Source of the DNA: DTYU01 sp040757355
Lineage (GTDB): Bacteria; Bacillota; Desulfotomaculia; Desulfotomaculales; Ammonificaceae
Assembly: GCA_040757355.1 (NCBI GenBank)
Contig: JBFLWY010000005.1
Location: forward strand, 1 to 64,000
Direction: 5' to 3'
Length of the DNA stretch: 64,000 bases
Shown: piece after piece, positions 8,466-16,636 of the stretch
Layout of the letters: each line of letters begins with the position of its first letter
Position numbering within the stretch: position 1 is the stretch's first letter
Made by a program: the position numbers and the translations under genes
The notes under the pieces: model-generated
What the model saw: only the letters and a program-made list of their open reading frames with translations
Database searches by the model: none
What the model was told of the DNA's origin: nothing

Positions 8466-8903
8466 CTATATCACCTCTGCTTTGCCGCCCGCCGCTTCTA
8501 TCTTCCTGGCGGCCTCCTTGCTGAAAGCCTGCGCCCTGACGGTTAAGGCCTTCTTGAGCTCACCCGTGCCCAGTACTTTGACCGCCCCGGTTGTTCTGAT
8601 TAAGCCTGTCTCCCTCAGATCCTCGGGTGTAACGACTGCACCTTCCTCAAACCGGTTGAGTTTGTCGATGTTAACGATAACATATTCCTTCTTGAAAACA
8701 TTGGTAAAGCCGCGCTTCGGCATCCGGCGCACAAGCGGCATTTGGCCGCCCTCAAAACCCGGGCGCACTCCACCGCCGGAGCGAGATTTCTGTCCTTTAT
8801 GTCCCCGGCCGGCCGTCTTCCCGAGACCCGAGCCGGTACCCTGCCCTTTCCGAACAGGCCGGGGCCTCGCACCCCGCGCCGGCCTTAAATCTGATAGCTG
8901 CAT
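8466..8903 (-). CDS. rplO: 50S ribosomal protein L15
   Basis: L15 (145 aa) binds 23S rRNA late in assembly. It starts MQLSDLRPARGARPRPVRKG and has the Gly/Arg-rich GSGLGKTAGRGHKGQKSRSG extension and the globular C-terminal fold (VKVLGTGELKKALTVRAQAF). An upstream in-frame start at 8981 would overlap rpmD and matches nothing in the family, so the internal ATG is chosen. Confidence 0.95.
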   Translation of the reverse strand: MQLSDLRPARGARPRPVRKGQGTGSGLGKTAGRGHKGQKSRSGGGVRPGFEGGQMPLVRRMPKRGFTNVFKKEYVIVNIDKLNRFEEGAVVTPEDLRETGLIRTTGAVKVLGTGELKKALTVRAQAFSKEAARKIEAAGGKAEVI

Positions 8904-8925
8904 GGCCTTAAACCCACTCCCCTTC

Positions 8926-9105
8926 TTAAGCCTGCTCAACCCGCACCAGATGGCGAACTTTTGCCAGCATACCCCTTGCAACCGGTGAATCCTCTTTTAC
9001 CACCGTCTGGTTCACCCGGCGGAATCCTAAAGCAGCAACCGTTGCACGCTGCCTTTTATTGGAACCGATAATGCTTTTTATCAGGGTGATCCTCAGTTCG
9101 GACAT
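8926..9105 (-). CDS. rpmD: 50S ribosomal protein L30
   Basis: A 59-residue protein read by eye: SELRITLIKSIIGSNKRQR, then ATVAALGFRRVNQTVVKED and a C-terminal RGMLAKVRHLVRVEQA. The IG..KRQR and LG..R..QTV motifs are those of L30. Its ATG overlaps the rpsE stop by one base (TAATG), so translation is coupled. Confidence 0.94.
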   Translation of the reverse strand: MSELRITLIKSIIGSNKRQRATVAALGFRRVNQTVVKEDSPVARGMLAKVRHLVRVEQA

Positions 9106-9617
9106 TATACTTCCCTCCCAACCGCATAGTCCTTAACGTTCGCCCCACGCAGCCGGGACACCTCCTCCGGATGTTTCAAGCCTTTTAAGGCGTCAAACGT
9201 GGCCCGCGTCATGTTATGTGGGTTGTTGGAACCCAGGGATTTGGTAAGGATGTCCTTTACTCCGGCCAACTCCAGTATAGCCCTGACCGCCCCCCCGGCG
9301 ATAATCCCGGTACCCGGCGCAGCAGGCTTCAACAGCACTCTACCCGCGCCAAAGTGCCCTATCGCCTCACAAGGGATAGTTGTACCAATCATCGGAACCT
9401 TAACTAAATTCTTCTTTGCGTCCTCGATTCCTTTTCGGATTGCTTCCGGAACCTCACCGGCTTTACCAAGACCCGCACCGACGTGTCCTTGGCCGTCACC
9501 CACGATAACCAGCACGGAAAAACTGAACCGCCGGCCGCCTTTTACCACCTTTGCACAGCGCCTGATGGAGACAACTTTTTCCGTAATCTCAAGCTTGGAG
9601 GCGTCAATACGCTCCAC
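9105..9617 (-). CDS. rpsE: 30S ribosomal protein S5
   Basis: S5 (170 aa) controls decoding accuracy. It has the N-terminal double-stranded-RNA-like domain (KVVSIRRCAKVVKGGRRF, then GDGQGHVGAGLGKAGEVPEA) and the C-terminal AAPGTGIIAGGAVRAILELA. The GTG start follows GGAGGG. Gene order rplR-rpsE-rpmD-rplO is standard. Confidence 0.96.
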   Translation of the reverse strand: MERIDASKLEITEKVVSIRRCAKVVKGGRRFSFSVLVIVGDGQGHVGAGLGKAGEVPEAIRKGIEDAKKNLVKVPMIGTTIPCEAIGHFGAGRVLLKPAAPGTGIIAGGAVRAILELAGVKDILTKSLGSNNPHNMTRATFDALKGLKHPEEVSRLRGANVKDYAVGREV

Positions 9618-9634
9618 CCTATTCCCTCCTTGGA

Positions 9635-10000
9635 CTAAAATTCCAATCCGTTTGCCCGGGCCGCTTCAGCAAGAGCCTTTACCCGCCCGTGGTACAAGTA
9701 CCCGGCACGATCAAAAACCACGGTGGTAATACCCTTTTCTTTCGCCTTTTCGGCCACAAGCTTACCAACAGCAGTCGCACTCTCGATGTTTCCACCGCTG
9801 ATCTTATCCCGCAGTTCCGGCGAGAGAGAGGAGACCGCAACTAAGGTTCTCCCCTGGTCGTCATCAATAATCTGAACGTAAATGTGGTTCAGGCTCCGAA
9901 AAACGTTCATCCGCGGGCGCTCGGCCGTACCGTAGACCTTTTTTCGCACTCTTAGCCTGCGCCGCTCCCGGAGCTCTTTCCGGTCAACCTTTTTGAGCAA
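9635..10000 (-). CDS. rplR: 50S ribosomal protein L18
   Basis: L18 (121 aa) binds 5S rRNA. Sequence features are the basic N-terminus RKELRERRRLRVRKKVYG, the core RMNVFRSLNHIYVQIIDD, and the C-terminal VVFDRAGYLYHGRVKALAEA. The start is TTG with GGGGGAG upstream. Confidence 0.95.
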   Translation of the reverse strand: MLKKVDRKELRERRRLRVRKKVYGTAERPRMNVFRSLNHIYVQIIDDDQGRTLVAVSSLSPELRDKISGGNIESATAVGKLVAEKAKEKGITTVVFDRAGYLYHGRVKALAEAARANGLEF

Positions 10001-10018
10001 ACCTTACTCCCCCTCGAG

Positions 10019-10567
10019 CTACTTCTTCCCTTTACCACCGGTTTTGCCGGCTTTGCGGCGAATGGTCTCGCCCTCATACCTGATACCCTTGCCTTTATAA
10101 GGCTCCGGCTCCCGTATGCTCCTTATGTAAGCAGCGAGTTGCCCCACTTTCTCTTTATCAATACCTTTAACCATAATCTTGGTGGCCGCCGGAACCTCTA
10201 TTTCCAACCCCGGCGGCGGCTCAATCTCCACGGGGTGAGAATAACCAACGGTGAGCGCGAGCTTCTGCCCCTGTTTGGCCGCCCGGTACCCAACACCGAC
10301 AATTTCCAGCGACTTGGTAAACCCCTGAGTTACACCAACGACCATGTTATTCAACAGGGTGCGGTACAATCCGTGCAGTGCCCTATCACGAGGTTGATCC
10401 GACCGCCGTTTGACTAAAAGCGAATCATTCTGTCTCTCAATAGTTACTCCCTCGGGCAATGCCCGCTCCAGAACCCCGAGCGGACCTTTCACCGTAACTT
10501 TATCCCCGTCTAAAACAACTTCCACACCTTGCGGAACGGGGATTGGTTTCCTTCCGATACGCGACAT
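10019..10567 (-). CDS. rplF: 50S ribosomal protein L6
   Basis: L6 (182 aa) lies near the factor-binding site of the 50S subunit. It begins MSRIGRKPIPVPQGVEV and carries the duplicated L6 domains, with EVPAATKIMVKGIDKEKVGQ and the C-terminal EPYKGKGIRYEGETIRRKAG signature. It is separated from rpsH by 341 bases that hold a repeat element; the normal gap is a few tens of bases. A GGAGGTG site precedes its ATG, so translation restarts cleanly after the insertion. Confidence 0.96.
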   Translation of the reverse strand: MSRIGRKPIPVPQGVEVVLDGDKVTVKGPLGVLERALPEGVTIERQNDSLLVKRRSDQPRDRALHGLYRTLLNNMVVGVTQGFTKSLEIVGVGYRAAKQGQKLALTVGYSHPVEIEPPPGLEIEVPAATKIMVKGIDKEKVGQLAAYIRSIREPEPYKGKGIRYEGETIRRKAGKTGGKGKK

Positions 10568-10587
10568 ACGCCACCTCCCTCGAAAAT

Positions 10588-10905
10588 GCGTTCTTCTTCC
10601 GTAGGGCGTGACGATGAGCTTCGCATTACTGCGTCAGGCTCGCCGGCCGGGTCCTCACCCAGCACTCATTATTATCTTGCACTTTGAAAAGCAAACTCTT
10701 CTCTTAAGACTAAAGAAGGTCTCTGCTTCGAAGCTTTAAAAACTGCTCTGAGTGCTGGGCTCCGGCCCGTCCGCCTGCGCCTTCCTTGTACTGCTCGCTC
10801 CTCGTCACGTTCCGAATATATTACTCCTCTGCATCTAAGTAACAGGCTTACGGGTCTATATTTTCATCGCCGGTGGCGACTACTAATCGTCCATGAATGA
10901 CTCCC
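10588..10905. repeat. long repeat element inside spc operon, core 10658-10759
   Basis: The core is bounded by CCCAGCACTCA (10658-10668) and TGAGTGCTGGG (10749-10759), 102 bp in all. The outer flanks match those of the copies near 27.0 and 30.9 kb: a left arm containing GCGTCAGGCTCG and a right arm running through CTGCTCGCTCC, GGCTTACGGGTCTAT and GCCGGTGGCGA to ATGAATGACTCCC. There is no open reading frame of note. The copy fills the rpsH-rplF gap, so it is transcribed within an essential operon. Confidence 0.8.
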
Positions 10906-10908
10906 CTA

Positions 10909-11307
10909 CTACCAAATGTAGCAGATGACTTCTCCGCCAAGCCCCAACTTACGTGCCTTCGTGTCGGTCATTATTCCTTTCGAAGTCGAAAGTATTGCCA
11001 GGCCAAGCCCGCCGAGAACTCTGGGTACCTGGTCCTTACGGGCATATACCCGCAGCCCCGGCTTGGAAATACGTCTTAGCCCGGTAATTACCCGCTCCCG
11101 GTTGGCTCCGTACTTTAAATAGATTCTGATAATTCCCTGCTTTCCGTCCTCGATGACCTCGAAATCCTTGATAAAGCCTTCTTCTTTAAGGATCGATGCC
11201 AGCGATTTCTTTAACCTGGAAGCCGGAATCTCAACCGTACTGTGATAAATCATATTTGCGTTCCTTATGCGCGTCAGGAAATCCGCAATGGGATCAGTCA
11301 TAACCAC
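10909..11307 (-). CDS. rpsH: 30S ribosomal protein S8
   Basis: S8 (132 aa) binds the central domain of 16S rRNA. The protein starts MVMTDPIADFLTRIRNA (a GTG eleven bases after GGAGGT), as in many Firmicutes, and contains IRIYLKYGANRERVITGLRR and the C-terminal STSKGIMTDTKARKLGLGGE. An upstream TTG is too close to the ribosome-binding site. Its downstream flank is the repeat element. Confidence 0.95.
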   Translation of the reverse strand: MVMTDPIADFLTRIRNANMIYHSTVEIPASRLKKSLASILKEEGFIKDFEVIEDGKQGIIRIYLKYGANRERVITGLRRISKPGLRVYARKDQVPRVLGGLGLAILSTSKGIMTDTKARKLGLGGEVICYIW

Positions 11308-11328
11308 GGTTAACAATTACCTCCTTTA

Positions 11329-11514
11329 CTACCAACTGGCTTTGCGAATGCCGGGTATCTCCCCCCGGTAGCAAAGCAGGCGGAAGCACAGCCGGCACAC
11401 TCCAAACTTACGCATGTAAGCACGCGGACGCCCACACAACTTACACCGATGATAATGCCGGACTTCAAACTTCTGCGGCCGCTTGGCCTTGGCTATCAGC
11501 GACTTTTTGGCCAT
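11329..11514 (-). CDS. rpsN: 30S ribosomal protein S14, zinc type
   Basis: Short 61-aa zinc form of S14, with CKLCGRPRAYMRKFGVCRLC supplying four cysteines. It is the type Z form typical of Gram-positive spc operons and sits between rplE and rpsH. AGGAGG-like GGGAGG precedes the ATG. Confidence 0.96.
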   Translation of the reverse strand: MAKKSLIAKAKRPQKFEVRHYHRCKLCGRPRAYMRKFGVCRLCFRLLCYRGEIPGIRKASW

Positions 11515-11657
11515 TCTATACCTCCCTTAACGGTCGTCAGTGGTCGGTCGTCAGTCGTCTAAATCTCTGTAGAAAATCGTGTCCTAAAATTTCCATAAGA
11601 TTAACGGTCGTCAGTCGCCGGACCTTCCAACCTCCAACCCGTAACGTCAAACCTCTA
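11515..11657. repeat. degenerate CGGTCGTCAGT repeats in rplE-rpsN gap
   Basis: The 143-base gap contains ACGGTCGTCAGTGGTCGGTCG and a second ACGGTCGTCAGTCGCCGG about 75 bases on, made of a loose seven-base unit (GTCGTCA). No gene or hairpin terminator is visible. This belongs with the heptad-like strings seen in other gaps of the window. Confidence 0.55.
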
Positions 11658-12200
11658 TTACGATGCCTGGAAAGGCATCCCCAGTAAACGTAACAGTTCC
11701 CTGGCCTCTTCATCGGTTTTTGCGGTAGTCACAAAGGTTATGTCCATTCCTCGAACTTTATCGACCTTGTCGTAGTCGATTTCCGGAAAGATAATCTGCT
11801 CCCTCATTCCAAGGGTATAATTACCCCTGCCGTCAAACGACTTCGGGGAAACCCCGCGAAAATCCCTGACCCGCGGCAATACGACGTTGACAACCTTATC
11901 CACGAAGTCGTACATGCGCTGCCCCCGGAGCGTAACTTTCGCACCGATCTGCATCCCGGCCCGGAGTTTGAACGCGGCGATAGACTTCTTTGCCCTCGTT
12001 ACCACAGGCTTTTGCCCGGTGATAATCTTAAGATCCTCAACGGCAGCATCAATGGCCTTCGGGTTTTGAATCGCCTCACCAAGACCTACGTTCACGGTAA
12101 CTTTTTCAAGCCTGGGAACCTGCATTACGTTCTTGTATCCGAATTTATCCATCAACGCCGGCACGACTTCTTTCCGGTACTTGTCTTTTAAACGCGACAC
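11658..12200 (-). CDS. rplE: 50S ribosomal protein L5
   Basis: L5 (180 aa) binds 5S rRNA and contacts the P-site tRNA. Family segments: NVMQVPRLEKVTVNVGLGEA, TGQKPVVTRAKKSIAAFKLR, FRGVSPKSFDGRGNYTLG and the C-terminal DITFVTTAKTDEEARELL. The GTG start has GGAGG upstream. Confidence 0.96.
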   Translation of the reverse strand: MSRLKDKYRKEVVPALMDKFGYKNVMQVPRLEKVTVNVGLGEAIQNPKAIDAAVEDLKIITGQKPVVTRAKKSIAAFKLRAGMQIGAKVTLRGQRMYDFVDKVVNVVLPRVRDFRGVSPKSFDGRGNYTLGMREQIIFPEIDYDKVDKVRGMDITFVTTAKTDEEARELLRLLGMPFQAS

Positions 12201-12226
12201 CCTCTTACTGCCTCCTTCACGCTATC

Positions 12227-12547
12227 CTAACCCAGTACTTCCCCGCACTTTTTACAGAAACGCACTTTGTTGCCGTCTTCTAAAATGCGGCGCCCAACCC
12301 GGGTAGGTTTGTGACACTTACCACATACCAGCATTACGTTGGAGGCGTGGATCGGTGCCTCCTTTTCCATAATCCCGCCCTGGGGAATCCGCCGCGTCGG
12401 GCGGGTATGGCGCTTCACGATGTTGACCTTTTCCACGACTACCCGGTGCTCCTTAGGAAACACCGTCAGCACCTTTCCTTTCTTACCGGCGTCCTTGCCC
12501 CGAAGAACAACAACAGTATCTCCTTTTTTTACGTGAACCTTTGACAT
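12227..12547 (-). CDS. rplX: 50S ribosomal protein L24
   Basis: L24 (106 aa) starts 50S assembly and lines the tunnel exit. It has the KOW motif KKGDTVVVLRGKDAGKKGKV and a C-terminal pair of CxxC motifs (CGKCHK and CKKCGE), a zinc-ribbon-like form. The ATG at 12547 follows AGGGGG; the first nine residues of the longer frame are outside the family. Confidence 0.95.
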   Translation of the reverse strand: MSKVHVKKGDTVVVLRGKDAGKKGKVLTVFPKEHRVVVEKVNIVKRHTRPTRRIPQGGIMEKEAPIHASNVMLVCGKCHKPTRVGRRILEDGNKVRFCKKCGEVLG

Positions 12548-12573
12548 TTTGCAACCCCCTGAACTGTATACCA

Positions 12574-12942
12574 CTAAAGAACCTCAGGAGCAAGTGAAAT
12601 TATCTTCATAAAATCCCGTTCACGCAGCTCCCGGGCCACCGGTCCGAAAATTCGCGTCCCGCGCGGACTCTTGTCATCTTTAATTATTACTGCTGCATTT
12701 TCATCAAACTTAATGTAAGATCCGTCCGGACGCCGCATCTCCTTTTTCGTCCGGACTACCACCGCCTTCACCACATCACCTTTTTTCACCACACCACCGG
12801 GTGAAGCTTCTTTCACAGAGCACACAATTATATCCCCAATGCCAGCATAGCGCCGGAAGGCACTACCCAATATCCGGATGCACATCAGCTTCTTGGCGCC
12901 GGTATTATCAGCCACGTTGAGCATTGTATGAACCTGGACCAC
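12574..12942 (-). CDS. rplN: 50S ribosomal protein L14
   Basis: L14 (122 aa) forms bridges to the 30S subunit. The sequence MLNVADNTGAKKLMCIRILG and the segment FDENAAVIIKDDKSPRGTRI are diagnostic, with the C-terminal GPVARELRERDFMKIISLAP. It opens the spc-operon part of the cluster. Confidence 0.96.
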   Translation of the reverse strand: MVQVHTMLNVADNTGAKKLMCIRILGSAFRRYAGIGDIIVCSVKEASPGGVVKKGDVVKAVVVRTKKEMRRPDGSYIKFDENAAVIIKDDKSPRGTRIFGPVARELRERDFMKIISLAPEVL

Positions 12943-13007
12943 TCCAATCCCTCCTTCCGCAAGAAGCCGGTTCGCCAGGTTAAACTTCTACCCGCATGCA
13001 ATTGAAA

Positions 13008-13304
13008 TTAATAAATCTTCTCCCCAGCGGTCTCGGAAACATCGTCAACACGCTTCCCGCGTTCGACGATCTCTACTACCCGCCAGCGTTTTTCTTTGGA
13101 GAGCGGCCGTACTTCCATGATTTTTACCTTATCCCCAACCTGGCAAGCGTTTTCCGCATCGTGTGCCTTTACTTTTTTTGTCCGCCGGACGGTACGCTGG
13201 TACAAAGGGTGGCGAACCAGATTCTCAACCACTACCACCACCGTTTTATCCATTTTGTCGCTTACCACGCGTCCTACCCGCACCTTGCGCAGCCCGCGTC
13301 CCAT
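13008..13304 (-). CDS. rpsQ: 30S ribosomal protein S17
   Basis: S17 (98 aa) is an OB-fold protein that stabilises the 16S 5' domain. RKVRVGRVVSDKMDKTVVV, then VRHPLYQRTVRRTKKVKAHD and the C-terminal PLSKEKRWRVVEIVERGK identify it. The ATG follows GGAGG. Confidence 0.96.
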   Translation of the reverse strand: MGRGLRKVRVGRVVSDKMDKTVVVVVENLVRHPLYQRTVRRTKKVKAHDAENACQVGDKVKIMEVRPLSKEKRWRVVEIVERGKRVDDVSETAGEKIY

Positions 13305-13396
13305 TAAATTACCTCCCTACGAATTAACTGCATTTCGGGATTACCCGCGGTTCTACCAAACCAGCCCCCGCTCGGTTAACCCGGAATTACGCCGCA

Positions 13397-13600
13397 TCAG
13401 GCCCTCTTTATACCCAGTTCTCTCTCCCGGAGAATGGTTTTCAACCGGGCGATCCGGTGCCGTACCTCTTTGATTTTCATTACGTTATCAAGCTGGCCGG
13501 TTGCCAATTGAAACCGCAAGCGAAATAACTCGTCTTTAGAGTCAGCAATCTTACGAACCAACTCCTCATCGGTCATTTCCCTTATCTCACTAGCCTTCAC
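13397..13600 (-). CDS. rpmC: 50S ribosomal protein L29
   Basis: L29 (67 aa) sits at the tunnel exit, where it contributes to docking of trigger factor and SRP. The core EIREMTDEELVRKIADSKDE, then LRFQLATGQLDNVMKIKEVR, is typical. Two GTG starts three codons apart are possible; the second gives the usual MKASEIREM start and is used here. The gene overlaps the end of rplP. Confidence 0.93.
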   Translation of the reverse strand: MKASEIREMTDEELVRKIADSKDELFRLRFQLATGQLDNVMKIKEVRHRIARLKTILRERELGIKRA

Positions 13601-14021
13601 TTGCTTCACCCGCTTCCTCGCGCTTCACGAACTTGGTTCTCATCGGCAGCTTGTGTGCCGCCAACCGCATCGCTTCGCGGGCCACCTCCTCGGATATCCC
13701 GCCTATCTCAAAAAGGATCCGTCCCGGTTTTACAACCGCCACCCAATACTCGGGGGAGCCCTTACCGCTGCCCATCCGCGTCTCAGCAGGCTTGGCCGTA
13801 ACCGGCTTATCCGGGAAAATCCTGATCCAAACCTTACCACCGCGCCGGATGTAACGAGTCATTGCAATCCGGGCAGCTTCTATCTGCCGCGCCGTTACCC
13901 AGGCAGGTTCCAAAGCTTGGAGGCCGAAATCGCCAAAATGTACGGTTGTTCCGCCTTTAGCTTTACCGGTCATCCGGCCCCGGTGATGCCTTCTAAATTG
14001 AACTCTCTTCGGCTGCAACAT
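13590..14021 (-). CDS. rplP: 50S ribosomal protein L16
   Basis: L16 (143 aa) helps shape the A site. Family motifs: MLQPKRVQFRRHHRGRMTG, GDFGLQALEPAWVTARQIEA, WIRIFPDKPVTAKPAETRMG and GSPEYWVAVVKPGRILFEI. It is followed by the overlapping rpmC. Confidence 0.96.
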   Translation of the reverse strand: MLQPKRVQFRRHHRGRMTGKAKGGTTVHFGDFGLQALEPAWVTARQIEAARIAMTRYIRRGGKVWIRIFPDKPVTAKPAETRMGSGKGSPEYWVAVVKPGRILFEIGGISEEVAREAMRLAAHKLPMRTKFVKREEAGEASEG

Positions 14022-14030
14022 ACTTATAAC

Positions 14031-14684
14031 TTACCTCCTCGTACCCGAAGCCCGTTCCGGCAAGACCTCGCCTTTATAAATCCAAACCTTGACCCCAATC
14101 TTACCGTAAGTGGTGTTAGCCTCGGCAAAACCGTAATCGATGTCCGCCCTCAGGGTATGCAACGGTACTTTGCCCTCGCTGTACCACTCCGTCCGGGCGA
14201 TCTCTGCACCTGCCAAACGCCCGGCTACAGATACCTTTATTCCCTTGGCACCCATCCGCATTGTCCGCGACACCACCTGTTTCATTGCACGGCGGAAGGA
14301 TATACGGCGTTCGAGCTGGAATGCCACGTTTTCTGCCACTAACTGCGCATCGAGCTCCGGAATCTTTATCTCCGCAATGTTTACGCTGACCTGCTTACCG
14401 GTCAAATCTTCAAGTTCTTTCCGGAGGTGCTCAACCTCGGTACCGCCCCGTCCGATAACAATTCCCGGCTTGGCGGTGTGGATTGTAACCTTAAGGCGGT
14501 TTGCCGTCCGCTCGATGTGGACGGTGGAAATACCGGCTTGTTGAAGCTTTTTCTTGATAAACTGCCGAATCTTTATATCTTCCAGGAGGAATTCGGAAAA
14601 ATGTTTCTTATCGGCAAACCACCTGGCATTCCAGTCACGGTTTATGCCAAGTCTCAACACCCGGGGATCAACCTTTTGCCCCAT
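14031..14684 (-). CDS. rpsC: 30S ribosomal protein S3
   Basis: S3 (217 aa) forms part of the mRNA entry pore. It begins MGQKVDPRVLRLGINRDWN and shows the KH-domain loop PGIVIGRGGTEVEHLRKEL and the C-terminal DIDYGFAEANTTYGKIGVKV. The frame runs further upstream, but the start at 14684 is the family start. Confidence 0.96.
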   Translation of the reverse strand: MGQKVDPRVLRLGINRDWNARWFADKKHFSEFLLEDIKIRQFIKKKLQQAGISTVHIERTANRLKVTIHTAKPGIVIGRGGTEVEHLRKELEDLTGKQVSVNIAEIKIPELDAQLVAENVAFQLERRISFRRAMKQVVSRTMRMGAKGIKVSVAGRLAGAEIARTEWYSEGKVPLHTLRADIDYGFAEANTTYGKIGVKVWIYKGEVLPERASGTRR

Positions 14685-14691
14685 CCTTTTC

Positions 14692-15054
14692 CTATCCCTC
14701 CTTTCTCTCGCCAACCACAACGGTAATGTGACTGGTACGGCGGCGCATGATATTTGCGCGGCCGTAAGCCCGTGGCTTGTACCGCTTGAGGGTTGGGCCC
14801 TGATCCACATATGCTTTCAGGACAACCAGTTCGTCTGCCGCCATATCGTAGTTATGCTCTGCGTTCGCTACCGCTGAACGCACTACTTTTTCCACCAGCT
14901 TCGCAGCCTTTTGCGGCGTGAAGCGCAACACGCTCAGTGCCTCACCGATCTCTTTTCCGCGGATGAGGTCCACCACCTGACGGGCCTTTCGCGGTGCAAC
15001 GCGGAGGTACTTTGCCGTCGCTTTTGATTCTTTGACCGATTTTGCGTCCACCAT
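14692..15054 (-). CDS. rplV: 50S ribosomal protein L22
   Basis: L22 (120 aa) has a long loop lining the exit tunnel. Motifs: RVAPRKARQVVDLIRGKEIG, VVRSAVANAEHNYDMAADEL and the loop RYKPRAYGRANIMRRRTSH. No loop deletion of the kind linked to macrolide resistance is evident. Confidence 0.96.
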   Translation of the reverse strand: MVDAKSVKESKATAKYLRVAPRKARQVVDLIRGKEIGEALSVLRFTPQKAAKLVEKVVRSAVANAEHNYDMAADELVVLKAYVDQGPTLKRYKPRAYGRANIMRRRTSHITVVVGERKEG

Positions 15055-15064
15055 CCTTACCTCC

Positions 15065-15355
15065 TTACTTCAGAGCCGTGGAGCGCTCGGTATGGGCGCC
15101 GTGGCCCCTGAAGGTCCGTGTCGGTGCAAACTCACCCAACTTATGCCCCACCATCTCCTCGGTAACATAAACCGGCACATGCTTTCTTCCGTCGTAGACG
15201 GCAATCGTGTGTCCAATCATCTGGGGGAAGATGGTCGAACGCCGTGACCAGCTCTTGATGACCCGCTTTTCACCGCGGGCGTTCATGGCCTCAATCCTTG
15301 CTAATAGTTTGGGGTCACAATACGGTCCTTTTTTTAGTGAACGTCCCACTGCCAA
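15065..15355 (-). CDS. rpsS: 30S ribosomal protein S19
   Basis: S19 (96 aa) in the 30S head contacts S13. It begins MAVGRSLKKGPYCDPKLLAR and contains SRRSTIFPQMIGHTIAVYDG and VTEEMVGHKLGEFAPTRTF. Gene order rplB-rpsS-rplV is standard. Confidence 0.96.
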   Translation of the reverse strand: MAVGRSLKKGPYCDPKLLARIEAMNARGEKRVIKSWSRRSTIFPQMIGHTIAVYDGRKHVPVYVTEEMVGHKLGEFAPTRTFRGHGAHTERSTALK

Positions 15356-15362
15356 TCCCCCT

Positions 15363-16187
15363 TTACTTCGACCGGCGTTTCATAATCAGCCGGTCACTCG
15401 GCTTCGGTTTCCTGGTGCGCGCCCCCAGAGCGGGTTTACCCCAAGGCGTCACCGGATTCCGCCCTATCGGCGACTTTCCTTCGCCGCCGCCGTGCGGGTG
15501 GTCCACCGGATTCATGACAACGCCTCTCACCGTAGGTCTGGTGCCCTTCCAGCGTGCGCGTCCCGCTTTGCCGACGGTGATGTTTTCGTGCTCGATATTT
15601 CCAACCTGCCCGACGGTTGCACGGCAGTCGAGGTGTATCAACCGCACTTCACCCGACGGCATGCGTATATTGGCATAGTCTCCTTCTTTGGCCATCAATT
15701 GCGCCGACGCACCCGCGGAACGTACCAGTTTAGCACCCTCACCGGGATTAAGCTCCAGGTTGTGAATCACCGTCCCCACCGGGATGTTCCGGAGGGGTAA
15801 CGCATTCCCCGGCTTAATGTCGGCGTCCGGACCGGACATAACCACTTGGCCCACGCCAAGGCCCGCGGGAGCAATAATGTACCGCTTCTCTCCGTCCCGG
15901 TAGTGCAGCAGAGCGATGCGCGCCGAGCGATTGGGGTCGTACTCGATCGTTGCAACCTTTGCCGGAACTCCGTCTTTATCGCGTTTAAAATCAATCACGC
16001 GGTAAAACCGCTTATGACCGCCGCCCTGGTGCCGTACCGTAATCCGCCCCTGGTTGTTCCGCCCGCCGCGCTTCTTAAGCGGCTTTAGAAGCGAGCGCTC
16101 GGGCTCAGTGGCGGTAACCTCCTCAAAAGTAGCTCCGGTCACAAACCGCCTACCCGGTGACGTTGGTTTATACTTTTTTACCGGCAT
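15363..16187 (-). CDS. rplB: 50S ribosomal protein L2
   Basis: L2 (274 aa) is needed for subunit joining and peptidyl transfer. Family motifs include RNNQGRITVRHQGGGHKRFY, the C-terminal MNPVDHPHGGGEGKSPIGR with the critical His, and the final RLIMKRRSK. It follows a 161-base gap rich in AGTCAGA-type strings. Confidence 0.97.
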   Translation of the reverse strand: MPVKKYKPTSPGRRFVTGATFEEVTATEPERSLLKPLKKRGGRNNQGRITVRHQGGGHKRFYRVIDFKRDKDGVPAKVATIEYDPNRSARIALLHYRDGEKRYIIAPAGLGVGQVVMSGPDADIKPGNALPLRNIPVGTVIHNLELNPGEGAKLVRSAGASAQLMAKEGDYANIRMPSGEVRLIHLDCRATVGQVGNIEHENITVGKAGRARWKGTRPTVRGVVMNPVDHPHGGGEGKSPIGRNPVTPWGKPALGARTRKPKPSDRLIMKRRSK

Positions 16188-16348
16188 TTTATACCCCTTT
16201 CTACACAGACCTTAGGAGACCGCTGCGTATATCAGCCTTCAGTGTCGGACGTCAGAAGTCAGACTCGCTGACCGATGGCCGACAACTATTTTCTGCGGCC
16301 CCCGGGTAGTCCTCCGAGTCTTCTCAGCTTACAATCCTGCATGCTCGC
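16188..16348. repeat. repeat-rich rplB-rplW gap
   Basis: A 161-base noncoding gap with GTCGGACGTCAGAAGTCAGAC near 16237-16257 followed by GCTGACCGATGGCCGAC. These are loose seven-base variants of GAAGTCA/GACGTCA. Nothing else recognisable is seen, and the gap is long for this point of the S10 operon. Confidence 0.5.
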
Positions 16349-16636
16349 TTAAAGACCCTCAAAAATCTCAATCTTATCCCCAGGCTGCAAGGTAACAATC
16401 GCCTTCTTCCGGTCGGGAGCCTTCCCCGGAGCGCGCCGCACTCTTTTTACCTTGCCTTTGACCCGCATTGTGTTTACCTTCAAAACCTTGACCTTGAAGA
16501 TGCTCTCCACAGCTCTCTTGATTTCAGACTTTGTCGCTTTTGGATCTACAAGAAACGTGTACTTATTTTCCGCCAACAGCGCCATACTCTTTTCAGTAAT
16601 AACAGGGCGCCTCAGAATGTCGTGCAGGTCTTTCAT
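16349..16636 (-). CDS. rplW: 50S ribosomal protein L23
   Basis: L23 (95 aa) lies at the tunnel exit as the docking site for trigger factor and SRP. It has DILRRPVITEKSMALLAENK, FLVDPKATKSEIKRAVESIF and the C-terminal loop region. Its ATG overlaps the rplD stop by four bases. Confidence 0.96.
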   Translation of the reverse strand: MKDLHDILRRPVITEKSMALLAENKYTFLVDPKATKSEIKRAVESIFKVKVLKVNTMRVKGKVKRVRRAPGKAPDRKKAIVTLQPGDKIEIFEGL

